52,452 bases of DNA from NCBI RefSeq assembly GCF_013042245.1, contig NZ_JABDQL010000082.1, positions 1-52,452 on the forward strand, given 5' to 3'. Made by a program: the position numbers and the translations under genes. Within the stretch, counting starts at the first letter, position 1. Every line of letters starts with the position of its first letter. Below, piece by piece: positions 9,723-17,896 of the stretch. The notes under the pieces were generated by a model. The model made no database searches, was not told the origin of the DNA, and saw only the letters and a program-made list of their open reading frames with translations. This stretch comes from Winogradskyella sp. Lineage in GTDB: Bacteria > Bacteroidota > Bacteroidia > Flavobacteriales > Flavobacteriaceae.

Positions 9723-10487
9723 ATGAAGGCAGTTTTAGTCCTATTTTTATGTTGTTTCAGTGTTTTTAATAATGCTCAGAACGAAGCGATTTTCGAAGAA
9801 GGAAATACTCTGTATAATCAAGGAAAATATGCAGAAGCTGTTGATAAATATGAAGTGCTTTTAAAAAGTGATAAAGAATCTGCAGCATTGTATTTTAATC
9901 TAGGTAATGCACATTACAAGCTCAATAATATTGCACCAAGTATTTTTTATTACGAAAAAGCAAAATTACTCAAGCCTAGTGATAAAGAGATACAAAATAA
10001 TTTAAGCTTTGCTCAAAACATGACGATTGATGCTATAGATAAAGTCCCAGAAGTTGGGTTTTCAAGATTATTCAATAATCTGATTAATCGTTTTTCTGCT
10101 GATACGTGGGCAAAAATAGCTGTTGGAGGTGTATTGCTTTTTGTACTTCTATTTCTGTTTTATCATTTTGCCTATGCTACAACTCAAAAAAGAATTGCTT
10201 TTGTGATAAGTCTTTTTAGTATTATACTGTCTTTATTTTCAGTGATAATGGCTTTTCAAAAAAGTAGTTTAGAAAAAAAGAATAATCCAGCTATCGTATT
10301 TGCGCAAGAAACCCGTGTTAAAGCAGATCCAAATAAAACCAGTGAAGAATTGTTTAGGCTTCACGAAGGAACTAAAGTCCAAGTATTAGAAGCTTATAAC
10401 AATTGGTATAAGATTGAAATTGCCGATAAAACTACGGGTTGGATTCCGTCTGAAGATATCAAAACTTTAAGAAATCTTTCATTTTAA
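9723..10487 (+). CDS. batE: TPR and SH3-like protein BatE
   Basis: This protein of about 254 residues starts at the ATG at 9723, which gives a clean signal peptide (KAVLVLFLCCFSVFNNAQ). An in-frame TTG at 9693 would only add ten polar residues. TPR repeats occupy about 25-110, followed by two membrane helices (about 128-150 and 157-175). A C-terminal bacterial SH3-like domain (about 185-250, with WYKIEI and GWIPSEDI) completes it. The SH3 part may bind peptidoglycan or a partner peptide. It is the last gene of the Bat cluster. Confidence 0.87.
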   Translation: MKAVLVLFLCCFSVFNNAQNEAIFEEGNTLYNQGKYAEAVDKYEVLLKSDKESAALYFNLGNAHYKLNNIAPSIFYYEKAKLLKPSDKEIQNNLSFAQNMTIDAIDKVPEVGFSRLFNNLINRFSADTWAKIAVGGVLLFVLLFLFYHFAYATTQKRIAFVISLFSIILSLFSVIMAFQKSSLEKKNNPAIVFAQETRVKADPNKTSEELFRLHEGTKVQVLEAYNNWYKIEIADKTTGWIPSEDIKTLRNLSF

Positions 10488-10573
10488 AGTATTTTATATT
10501 TCTTTTATTGGTTTAGTTTTTTTCTAAAAAAATAAATGTATTTTAGATTGCTAACTAAATCAATACTATCCTA

Positions 10574-12448
10574 ATGAATAAATTCTTTTTAAACTTTAAA
10601 GGCGACGCTTTTGGAGGTGTTACTGCCGGTATTGTGGCACTACCATTAGCATTAGCTTTTGGTGTTTCATCTGGTTTAGGACCAACGGCTGGTCTTTATG
10701 GCGCGATTTTTATTAGTTTTTTCGCTGCGCTTTTTGGCGGTACAAACACACAGATATCTGGACCAACCGCACCGATGACAGCAGTAAGTATGATAGTTAT
10801 TGCAGGTATTGTTGCAACTAATGATGGTGATGTTGAAAAGGCTTTGCCTTCAATATTATTAGTGTTTCTTCTTGCAGGTATTATACAAATTGGTTTAGGG
10901 GTTTTAAAAGTTGGAGAATATATCAGGTACATTCCATACCCTGTAGTGTCTGGTTTTATGACGGCTATAGGTCTCATCATAATTATAACTCAAATCCTTC
11001 CTGCTGTAGGGTATTATCCAAAAGAGGATATGAATTTTGTAGAAAAATTTAAACCTCAAGCAGAAGAAGTAATCTTAGAAAATATTTTGAAAGATGAAGC
11101 AGGCGAAGGGATTCTTGTACTTGAAAATTTTAAAGAAACTATAAACCGTGCCGATGAAATTTCTGATGCAGATATATTAAAGGAGTCCCAAACCTTGGCA
11201 GCTAAAAAGGCATCGGGAACATTGGGTGCTTTAAGGGTACTCCCGAGAGCATTAAAAAATATTAATTGGTTAGAGTTAGCTTTGGCTATTGGCACTATTA
11301 TTATTGTATTTGGATTTAAAAAAATTACCACAAAAGTACCTAGTACATTGGTAGCACTCATTGTAATGTCAGTAAGTGCTGTTGCCTTTAACTTAGATTA
11401 TAGGTCTATCGAAGAAATCCCATCGAGTATCCCAATACCCAAACTTGAAATCTTTGCCAATATGAGTTTAGGCACAATTTCGCCATATATATTTACAGCA
11501 TTGACACTAGCATTATTAGGTGCAATAGACTCATTACTAACAAGTGTTGTTGCAGATAATATGACCAAAACAAAGCATAAGCCTAATAAGGAGCTAGTTG
11601 GTCAAGGTATAGGAAATAGTATTGCTGCTATATTTGGAGGTATTCCTGGTGCTGGAGCTACAATAAGAACTGTAGTTAATATCAATGCAGGTGGTAAAAC
11701 TAGATTATCTGGTATGATAGCAGGAGTTATGTTACTTATAATTATGCTTGCTTTTGCACCAATAGCATCAAGAGTTCCTGCTGCTGTTTTAGCTGGGATT
11801 TTAGTTATGGTCGGAGTAAATGTAATGGATTATAAAGGCTTAAAGGCAATCCCTTTTCTGCCTAAAGATATTAACCTTAAGGTGTTATTTTTTAAAGTTA
11901 AATTAAGTTCAGAGGTATTAATCATGCTCATAGTTTTAGGCTTATCTACATTTTGGGATTTAATCTATGCCGTAGGTATTGGTCTTATTATTGCCTCTCT
12001 AATGTTTATGAAAAAAATCGGAAACATTACTGCTAGACGTAGCGACGTAAAATCTATAAAAGAAACCCTTTGGTCAGATGAGCTTAACTTTCCTAAAAAA
12101 TTTCAAGAAGAAGTGTTTATTAAGCATATAAAAGGGCCATTATTTTTTGGTTCTACGAGCGATTTTCAAGCACTTTCGGGTCAAATTCCAGATACAGCAA
12201 AAGTAGTTATCATGCGTTTGGGACGTATGCAATACATGGACCAATCAGGACTTTATGCTATGGAAGATATGTTACAGAATCTAAAACAAAGAGATGTCGA
12301 TGTATTATTTGTTAACTTGCTAAACCAACCACGTTATATGATGGAACGTATAGATATTATTCCAGATTTTATTTGTGAAGATAGAATTTTTAAAAATTTT
12401 CCAGATTGTATGCGTTGGATTGAAACCAATGTAGAAGACGAATATTAA
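10574..12448 (+). CDS. SulP family anion transporter with STAS domain
   Basis: This is a 624-residue inner-membrane SulP/SLC26-type permease. It opens with GDAFGGVTAGIVALPLALAF, has about ten to twelve helices, and ends in a cytosolic STAS domain (about 510-615, with MDQSGLYAMEDM). A hydrophilic stretch of about 80 residues (roughly 150-230) splits the membrane part after QILPAVGYYP; it is longer than in most SulP proteins. The carbonic anhydrase 17 bp downstream points to bicarbonate as substrate, as in BicA-type SulP carriers. Sulfate or another anion cannot be excluded. Confidence 0.88.
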   Translation: MNKFFLNFKGDAFGGVTAGIVALPLALAFGVSSGLGPTAGLYGAIFISFFAALFGGTNTQISGPTAPMTAVSMIVIAGIVATNDGDVEKALPSILLVFLLAGIIQIGLGVLKVGEYIRYIPYPVVSGFMTAIGLIIIITQILPAVGYYPKEDMNFVEKFKPQAEEVILENILKDEAGEGILVLENFKETINRADEISDADILKESQTLAAKKASGTLGALRVLPRALKNINWLELALAIGTIIIVFGFKKITTKVPSTLVALIVMSVSAVAFNLDYRSIEEIPSSIPIPKLEIFANMSLGTISPYIFTALTLALLGAIDSLLTSVVADNMTKTKHKPNKELVGQGIGNSIAAIFGGIPGAGATIRTVVNINAGGKTRLSGMIAGVMLLIIMLAFAPIASRVPAAVLAGILVMVGVNVMDYKGLKAIPFLPKDINLKVLFFKVKLSSEVLIMLIVLGLSTFWDLIYAVGIGLIIASLMFMKKIGNITARRSDVKSIKETLWSDELNFPKKFQEEVFIKHIKGPLFFGSTSDFQALSGQIPDTAKVVIMRLGRMQYMDQSGLYAMEDMLQNLKQRDVDVLFVNLLNQPRYMMERIDIIPDFICEDRIFKNFPDCMRWIETNVEDEY

Positions 12449-12465
12449 TTAAAAAAAAGAGCAAA

Positions 12466-13104
12466 ATGAAAAACACATATTATCATCAACTTCTCGTTAA
12501 TAATAAAGAATGGGTCAATGAAATGACCACTAAGGATAAAAATTATTTCGAAAATTTATCTAAAGGTCAAAAACCGCCAGTGCTTTGGATAGGATGTGCA
12601 GATAGTCGTGTGCCGGCAAACGAAATTACAGGCACACATCCCGGAGAGCTTTTTGTTCACAGAAATATTGCCAACATGGTTGTACATACTGATATGAATA
12701 TGTTAAGTGTATTGGATTATGCGGTTAATCACCTTAAAGTAAAGCACGTAATTGTTTGTGGACATTACGGTTGTGGTGGTGTACAAGCTGCAATGCAAAA
12801 CAAATCTTTAGGATTGATAAATAAATGGGTAAGAAACATTAAAGAAGTTTATAAGGATAACAAAACTGAGCTTAAAAAGATTGACGATGATAAAAAGCGT
12901 TTTGATAGACTAGTAGAACTTAATGTTAAGGCTCAAGTTTACGATTTAGCAAAAACATCAATCGTCCAGCAGGCTTGGAAAGACAATACAGGACTCGAAA
13001 TACACGGTTGGGTTTACGAGCTTAAAGATGGAATTATTAAAGATTTAAAAGTATCCATGGATAGTGCTGCGCATTTAGATGATATTTTTACTTTACACTT
13101 ATAA
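12466..13104 (+). CDS. Beta-class carbonic anhydrase
   Basis: This 212-residue zinc enzyme interconverts CO2 and bicarbonate in the cytosol. The zinc and active-site residues are C44, D46 and R48 (GCADSRVP) and H100 and C103 (CGHYGCGG), all in standard spacing. The length fits the beta class. It is only 17 bp after the SulP gene and followed by a clear terminator, so the two probably form a bicistron that couples bicarbonate transport to hydration; the coupling is inference from context. Confidence 0.94.
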   Translation: MKNTYYHQLLVNNKEWVNEMTTKDKNYFENLSKGQKPPVLWIGCADSRVPANEITGTHPGELFVHRNIANMVVHTDMNMLSVLDYAVNHLKVKHVIVCGHYGCGGVQAAMQNKSLGLINKWVRNIKEVYKDNKTELKKIDDDKKRFDRLVELNVKAQVYDLAKTSIVQQAWKDNTGLEIHGWVYELKDGIIKDLKVSMDSAAHLDDIFTLHL

Positions 13105-13123
13105 TGTTTTATAGAGTATCATT

Positions 13124-13152
13124 AAAAAGCCCCAATAGTTAAGGGCTTTTTT
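13124..13152 (+). terminator. Terminator after carbonic anhydrase
   Basis: AAAAAGCCC (13124-13132) pairs with GGGCTTTTT (13143-13151) around a 10-nt loop. It has A and T runs on both sides, so it can also serve the convergent cvpA gene. Confidence 0.8.
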
Positions 13153-13177
13153 ATACCTCTCATTTAAGGAAAATTCA

Positions 13178-13687
13178 TTATACCTCATCTTCAAGTTGTT
13201 CTTCTTCACTCTTTATTAAAATAGGAAAAATCATCGGAGCTAAAGATTTAACAGGCTCATAGAGTATGCTTTCTTCCAATTCCTCTTGCTCCATAAAAGG
13301 AAGCGTATTATTAAGTTTATTAAATACTATAAGAAGAACGCTTAAAATAAGTCCAATTTTAAGAGCACCAAATACCCCGCCAAGTAGTTTATTTAATATG
13401 CCCAAAGCTGCAAAGTCTGCTAATTTTGTAAGTGCTTTGCCAGCTAGGCTAATGGCTAAAACAATAATGACAAAAGTTATAGCAAATGCGATAATATTAA
13501 TGGTTTTTTCATTCCAATCAACTTTAGATTCTAATAAGTCTGCAGCAAAATAACTAAAATGTATAGCACCATAGACACCGAGAACAAGTGCAACTAAAGA
13601 GGCTACTTCAACAAAGAGCCCTTTGAAAATTCCTCGGATTAACCCAAATAACAAAAGAGCTCCTAAAACAATATCAATAATACTCAT
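13178..13687 (-). CDS. CvpA family membrane protein
   Basis: This membrane protein has four helices and the CvpA (colicin V production) family pattern: it opens MSIIDIVLGALLLFGLIRG and continues with FVEVASLVA. I chose the ATG at 13687 because the family starts there. An in-frame ATG at 13726 would add 13 residues. The C-terminus is acidic and polar. Family function is poorly defined (envelope, biofilm or purF-linked phenotypes in other bacteria). It is divergent from the 118-residue gene. Confidence 0.85.
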   Translation of the reverse strand: MSIIDIVLGALLLFGLIRGIFKGLFVEVASLVALVLGVYGAIHFSYFAADLLESKVDWNEKTINIIAFAITFVIIVLAISLAGKALTKLADFAALGILNKLLGGVFGALKIGLILSVLLIVFNKLNNTLPFMEQEELEESILYEPVKSLAPMIFPILIKSEEEQLEDEV

Positions 13688-13818
13688 AAAACTAGCGGTT
13701 TGGGCAAACATACCATTTTTTACCATTATTTAAATAATATAACGCAAAGTGAGAGCATTTAGTTTAGTAAATTTGCTTTTTTAAAAAACACAAAACTTCT
13801 GCCACTGCGGAAATTGAT

Positions 13819-14175
13819 ATGGCAAGAGACGAGCAATTAAAAGAGCGTTGGGATTCTGTAGTAGAAAAATTGTCTACCCAATTTGCAGATGGAGATACTC
13901 TAGACTTAGATGCTATAATATATCTGATAGGCGTTCAAGAGCTTGGACAAATACATCGCGATTACAAAAAAGACCATAAGTTAGACCTTATGCACATTGC
14001 CATTTGCAAACTTTTAGAACCTTATGGGTTTTACGAATTTGATTTCGTAGACGAACAAGGTTGGCCGCATTATAAAGTAAAATCTCAATTACCTCATCTT
14101 AAGGCAGGTGAACAAAGTGTATTGATGAAAGAAGCCATTGTCAACTATTTTGTAGAAACAGAGTATATCGAATAA
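13819..14175 (+). CDS. Conserved hypothetical protein (118 aa)
   Basis: This is a soluble, acidic protein with no signal peptide or membrane segment. I do not recognise a named domain. It looks like a small conserved flavobacterial protein (motifs IIYLIGVQELGQ and GWPHYK). A TAAATTTG promoter box lies at 13768-13775, 43 bp before the start. It sits 35 bp before pheS, but pheS has its own TAAATTTG box at 14183-14190, so the two may be transcribed separately. Confidence 0.75.
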   Translation: MARDEQLKERWDSVVEKLSTQFADGDTLDLDAIIYLIGVQELGQIHRDYKKDHKLDLMHIAICKLLEPYGFYEFDFVDEQGWPHYKVKSQLPHLKAGEQSVLMKEAIVNYFVETEYIE

Positions 14176-14182
14176 GATTTTT

Positions 14183-14190
14183 TAAATTTG
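14183..14190 (+). promoter_or_regulatory. Probable -7 box of pheS promoter
   Basis: TAAATTTG matches the Bacteroidota TAnnTTTG element exactly, 20 bp before the pheS ATG. The nearest upstream TTG (14150-14152) is 30 bp away, wider than usual, so the -33 part is not convincing. Confidence 0.4.
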
Positions 14191-14210
14191 CGGTCACAAT
14201 TGAAGGAATA

Positions 14211-15230
14211 ATGATAGATAAGTTAAAAGAACTCATAACCGAAGCCGAAGCATTTACTACACAATCTAAAGAAGAGGTTGAACAGTTTCGTATTAAATAT
14301 TTAGGTTCAAAAGGTCTGTTAAAAGAGTATTTTGCGGAGTTTAAAAATGTAGCAAACGAGCAGAAAAAAGAGTTTGGGCAAACCATAAATCAGCTAAAAA
14401 AAACAGCGGAAGACAAGGTTAATACTTTAAAAGAAGCCCTTGAAAATCAAGAAGAGGATAATGGGCTTTATGGCGACTTATCACGTCCAGGCGAGCCAAT
14501 TGCTTTAGGTGCGCGACACCCTATTTCTATTGTAAAAAACCAAATTATAGATATTTTTTCTCGCATTGGTTTTAATGTAAGTGAAGGTCCGGAAATTGAA
14601 GATGATTGGCATAATTTTACAGCATTAAACTTACCAGAATATCATCCGGCACGTGATATGCAGGACACATTTTTTGTTCAGACTAATCCAGATATTTTAT
14701 TACGTACGCATACAAGCTCTGTACAAGTGCGTTACATGGAAGAAAACAAACCACCGATACGTACCATTTCTCCAGGTCGCGTATACCGTAACGAAGCAAT
14801 TTCAGCACGATCGCACTGTTTTTTTCATCAGGTTGAAGGATTGTATATAGATAAAAATGTAAGTTTTGCAGATTTAAAGCAAACACTTCAATATTTTACT
14901 ACCGAGATGTTTGGGAAATCCAAGATAAGGTTGCGCCCATCATATTTTCCATTTACTGAGCCTAGCGCTGAGGTAGATGTATATTGGGGTCTAGAAACGG
15001 AAACCGATTATAAAATGACCAAAGGCACAGGTTGGCTAGAAATTATGGGTTGCGGTATGGTAGATCCAAATGTATTAGATAACTGCGGGATTGACTCTAA
15101 AGAATATTCAGGATTTGCTTTTGGAATGGGTATTGACCGTATTGCACTGTTATTGCATCAGATAAGTGATATCCGTTTGTTAAGTGAAAACGATGTGCGT
15201 TTTTTAGAGCAGTTTAAGTCAGCTTTGTAA
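14211..15230 (+). CDS. pheS: Phenylalanyl-tRNA synthetase alpha subunit
   Basis: This is the 339-residue catalytic subunit of the cytosolic (alpha-beta)2 PheRS, which charges tRNA-Phe. It has an N-terminal coiled coil (about 1-90), then a class II catalytic core with motif 2 (RVYRNEAISARSHCFFHQ, about 190-207) and motif 3 (GFAFGMGIDRIALLLHQ). PheT is not in the window, so the two subunits are unlinked here, as is common in Bacteroidota. Confidence 0.97.
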   Translation: MIDKLKELITEAEAFTTQSKEEVEQFRIKYLGSKGLLKEYFAEFKNVANEQKKEFGQTINQLKKTAEDKVNTLKEALENQEEDNGLYGDLSRPGEPIALGARHPISIVKNQIIDIFSRIGFNVSEGPEIEDDWHNFTALNLPEYHPARDMQDTFFVQTNPDILLRTHTSSVQVRYMEENKPPIRTISPGRVYRNEAISARSHCFFHQVEGLYIDKNVSFADLKQTLQYFTTEMFGKSKIRLRPSYFPFTEPSAEVDVYWGLETETDYKMTKGTGWLEIMGCGMVDPNVLDNCGIDSKEYSGFAFGMGIDRIALLLHQISDIRLLSENDVRFLEQFKSAL

Positions 15231-15234
15231 ACCC

Positions 15235-15630
15235 TTGAAAAAAGACATCCATATACCTGAAGTAAAAGACGTTTGTGTCGCTGTCGTAAAAGAACACAGT
15301 GAAGTTCATAATACCCAAGATTGGTATGCATATCTCATCAACGATAAAGACGTAGATTTAGAAATGGTCATCATCGTTTCTAATGGTTATAACAAAGATA
15401 AAATCACAGCAACCTTTAGAAAACGAATAGACGTTTTACCCAAAAAAAGTTTTGCAAAAATAGAATTACTCCAAGAAGATTTATTTGCTTTAAATAATCA
15501 GTTTAAAGTCTCTTTTTTTGAAGGTAACACAATGTTTGATAAAACATATACTTTCAGGAAAAATACAATTAATGAAAAGGGTTTTCAGAAAATTCCTTTG
15601 ATGGGCGTTAAAGGTATATTGGTAAAGTAA
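15235..15630 (+). CDS. Conserved hypothetical protein downstream of pheS (131 aa)
   Basis: The gene starts at a TTG only 4 bp after the pheS stop, so it is probably translated from the same mRNA. The protein is soluble with alternating beta-strand character and no signal peptide; I do not recognise the family. The first residues (KKDIHIPEV) read as a normal N-terminus and there is no nearby ATG, which supports the TTG start. Confidence 0.72.
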   Translation: MKKDIHIPEVKDVCVAVVKEHSEVHNTQDWYAYLINDKDVDLEMVIIVSNGYNKDKITATFRKRIDVLPKKSFAKIELLQEDLFALNNQFKVSFFEGNTMFDKTYTFRKNTINEKGFQKIPLMGVKGILVK

Positions 15631-15652
15631 TGACTTGTTTAAACAAACTTTA

Positions 15653-16654
15653 TTAATCTAATTTATCTGTTAATTTTTTAAATACCTTTTTTGGGTCTTT
15701 GTTTTCATAAAGAATTCCATAAACCGCATTTATTATAGGCATCTGCGTTTTTTTGGAGTTCTTTTCATTAAGTAAATAAGCACTTTTGGTAGCATAATAA
15801 CCTTCTGCAACCATATTCATTTCCATTTGTGCAGATTTAACTGTGTAGCCTTTGCCAATCATATTTCCAAACATACGGTTTCGAGAAAAAATAGAATAGC
15901 CAGTTACCAATAAATCACCTAAATAAGCCGAATTATTAATGTTGCGTTTCATCTTATGCATTTTTTTAATGAAGCGCTTCATTTCTCTGATAGCATTACT
16001 CATCAATACACTTTGAAAATTATCACCATAGCCTAATCCATGTGCAATTCCTGCGGCAATAGCATAAATATTTTTAAGCATTACGGCGTATTCTGTACCA
16101 ATAATATCATCGCTAATTTTGGTTTTTATATAATCGCTTTTCATAACGTTGGCAATAGCCTGCGCTTTTACAGGGTTAGCACAAGAAATAGTGAGGTAAG
16201 ATAAGCGCTCTAGTGCTACTTCTTCTGCGTGGCAAGGTCCAGCAATAACACCAATATGTTCAAATGGAATATTATAATAGTCATGAAAATGCTCGCCGAC
16301 CAATAACCCAGTTTCTGGAATAATCCCTTTAACAGCGGATACAACTACTTTATTTGTGATATCTACCGTTAGTTTTTGAAGCTCTGCATGGATAAATGCA
16401 GATGGAATAACAAAAATGAGAACATCAGCCCAATCTGCTATTTTATTAATATCGTTGCTTAGTATTAGTTGTTCTGTATGAAACTCTACCGAGCTTAAAT
16501 AGTTAGGATTATGCTGTTCTTTTAAAATATGCTCCTTGGTGTAAACGCTGCGCATATACCAACCAATTTTGTCAAGATTTTCAGAAAGTATTTTTACGAT
16601 GGCTGTTGCCCAGCTTCCTGAGCCAAAAACGGCATATTTTGTGTTTTTATTCAT
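15653..16654 (-). CDS. gpsA: NAD(P)H-dependent glycerol-3-phosphate dehydrogenase
   Basis: GpsA reduces dihydroxyacetone phosphate to sn-glycerol 3-phosphate for phospholipid synthesis, in the cytosol. The Rossmann motif GSGSWATA is at about residues 11-18. The conserved CHAEEVALERL region follows, then the catalytic-lysine helix (MLKNIYAIAAGI) and the GDLLVTGYS segment of the C-terminal domain. I use the ATG at 16654; a TTG nine bases upstream is possible. It is convergent with pheS and its partner gene, with 22 bp between. Confidence 0.93.
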   Translation of the reverse strand: MNKNTKYAVFGSGSWATAIVKILSENLDKIGWYMRSVYTKEHILKEQHNPNYLSSVEFHTEQLILSNDINKIADWADVLIFVIPSAFIHAELQKLTVDITNKVVVSAVKGIIPETGLLVGEHFHDYYNIPFEHIGVIAGPCHAEEVALERLSYLTISCANPVKAQAIANVMKSDYIKTKISDDIIGTEYAVMLKNIYAIAAGIAHGLGYGDNFQSVLMSNAIREMKRFIKKMHKMKRNINNSAYLGDLLVTGYSIFSRNRMFGNMIGKGYTVKSAQMEMNMVAEGYYATKSAYLLNEKNSKKTQMPIINAVYGILYENKDPKKVFKKLTDKLD

Positions 16655-16735
16655 GGCGTACAATAAATCTTATAATTTCAAAAATACATAAAATAATAAG
16701 GCTTTCAAACCAAGACCAGTTCTAGGATTATGAGT

Positions 16736-16752
16736 TTGGCACGCGTTTTGAA
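16736..16752 (+). promoter_or_regulatory. Sigma-54-like promoter of lipoprotein gene
   Basis: TTGGCACG (16736-16743), four bases, then TTGAA (16748-16752) gives GG and GA separated by 10 bp. This is the -24/-12 pattern of RpoN promoters, with GA in place of the usual GC at -12. The predicted start would be about 24 bp before the ATG at 16787. No TAnnTTTG box is seen in this gap. Confidence 0.55.
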
Positions 16753-16786
16753 ATTCTATTCGTATAAACTTTAAAATTGTGGAATT

Positions 16787-17737
16787 ATGAAGACACTAAA
16801 ACTACTTTTCGTATTTGTATTAAGTGCAACACTATTAACATCTTGTGTTGTTGACGATGTGGTTATTGTAGATAATAGTCCACAACCCATATCTCTTAAT
16901 CAGTTGCTCAACTCCTATGAACTTTGGTATGTGAACGTTAACGCAACACAAGGATTTGGAGAAGTACCGTTTTTGCAAATAGCATTTACAGTATCTTTTA
17001 GAAATGGTACCATGTTTGCCAACAATAATTTAGTTGGTATTGGTAGCCAAGGAAACGGATTTGGAATACCAATCGGAGATTATAACACCTACGATATGGT
17101 ATTAGATATTGACCACGATATAGATGGCTTTGATTCTTTTGACGTATTTCAGATAGATGATAATACAATTGAGTTGTACAACCCATTTACAGATACCTCT
17201 TACTTTTTAGATGGTTATCAGAGATCAAACTTTGATTATGATTTTGTATTCTATGACAATATTCATTATTTCTTACAGGAATATGAAGTTTGGGAAAAAA
17301 CCTTTACAAGTAACTTCGGGGCTTTAAATGAGTTTGATAATGAGAATTACTTACAGTTTTTATCTACTAATAATGACTCTGAGTTTAGAAGTTCTCAAGA
17401 TATTAATGTTGCAAACCCAAATAATATATTCTGGGATTTTACAGGGGTATACAATGTTGGTAATGTCGCAGGGACATTGTACGATAAAACTTTAACACTC
17501 AATTATGATTTCTTCAGCAATGAATATTTTGATTTGACCGTTATTAACGATAGTACAATAGAACTGTTACACGCAGCTTCGGGTGCAGTTTATGAGTTTA
17601 AAGGACTTGGTTACATTGAATTTTTGAGAACTTCCAACGCTCAAGGTAGAATGATAGAACAGACAGATAGGCCTAAAAAGCGTAAGCAAAAAACGGTTAA
17701 GAAAGATAACCCTAGAGAAAATACACGAAACATCTAA
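16787..17737 (+). CDS. Lipoprotein with duplicated beta-rich domain
   Basis: This 316-residue lipoprotein has signal sequence 1-19 with lipobox LTSC and lipidation at C20. The mature part holds two copies of a domain of about 105-120 residues (about 40-145 and 162-285). The copies share an opening (LNSYELWYVN versus LQEYEVWEKT) and a closing strand (FDVFQIDDNTIEL versus FDLTVINDSTIEL). A basic tail (RPKKRKQKTVKKDN) ends it. The function is not known to me. A sigma-54-like promoter precedes it and a strong hairpin terminator follows, so it is monocistronic. Confidence 0.8.
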   Translation: MKTLKLLFVFVLSATLLTSCVVDDVVIVDNSPQPISLNQLLNSYELWYVNVNATQGFGEVPFLQIAFTVSFRNGTMFANNNLVGIGSQGNGFGIPIGDYNTYDMVLDIDHDIDGFDSFDVFQIDDNTIELYNPFTDTSYFLDGYQRSNFDYDFVFYDNIHYFLQEYEVWEKTFTSNFGALNEFDNENYLQFLSTNNDSEFRSSQDINVANPNNIFWDFTGVYNVGNVAGTLYDKTLTLNYDFFSNEYFDLTVINDSTIELLHAASGAVYEFKGLGYIEFLRTSNAQGRMIEQTDRPKKRKQKTVKKDNPRENTRNI

Positions 17738-17848
17738 CAGTGTATTTGAATTGGAAGAATGCATATAAATTTAGATGTTCAGTGTGACATTTAAATAAAA
17801 ATAATAAAGCACAAACGAAACTAAATTTTGGTTGGTTATTTAGTTTCT

Positions 17849-17884
17849 AAAACGCCCAGTTGACACTTGTCGACTGGGCGTTTT
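17849..17884. terminator. Bidirectional terminator
   Basis: A 16-bp stem with an ACTT tetraloop: AAAACGCCCAGT (17849-17860) against ACTGGGCGTTTT (17873-17884), extended inward by TGAC/GTCG with one wobble pair. A and T runs on both sides serve the convergent lipoprotein and TlpA-like genes. Confidence 0.9.
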
Positions 17885-17896
17885 CCGTATTAAAAA

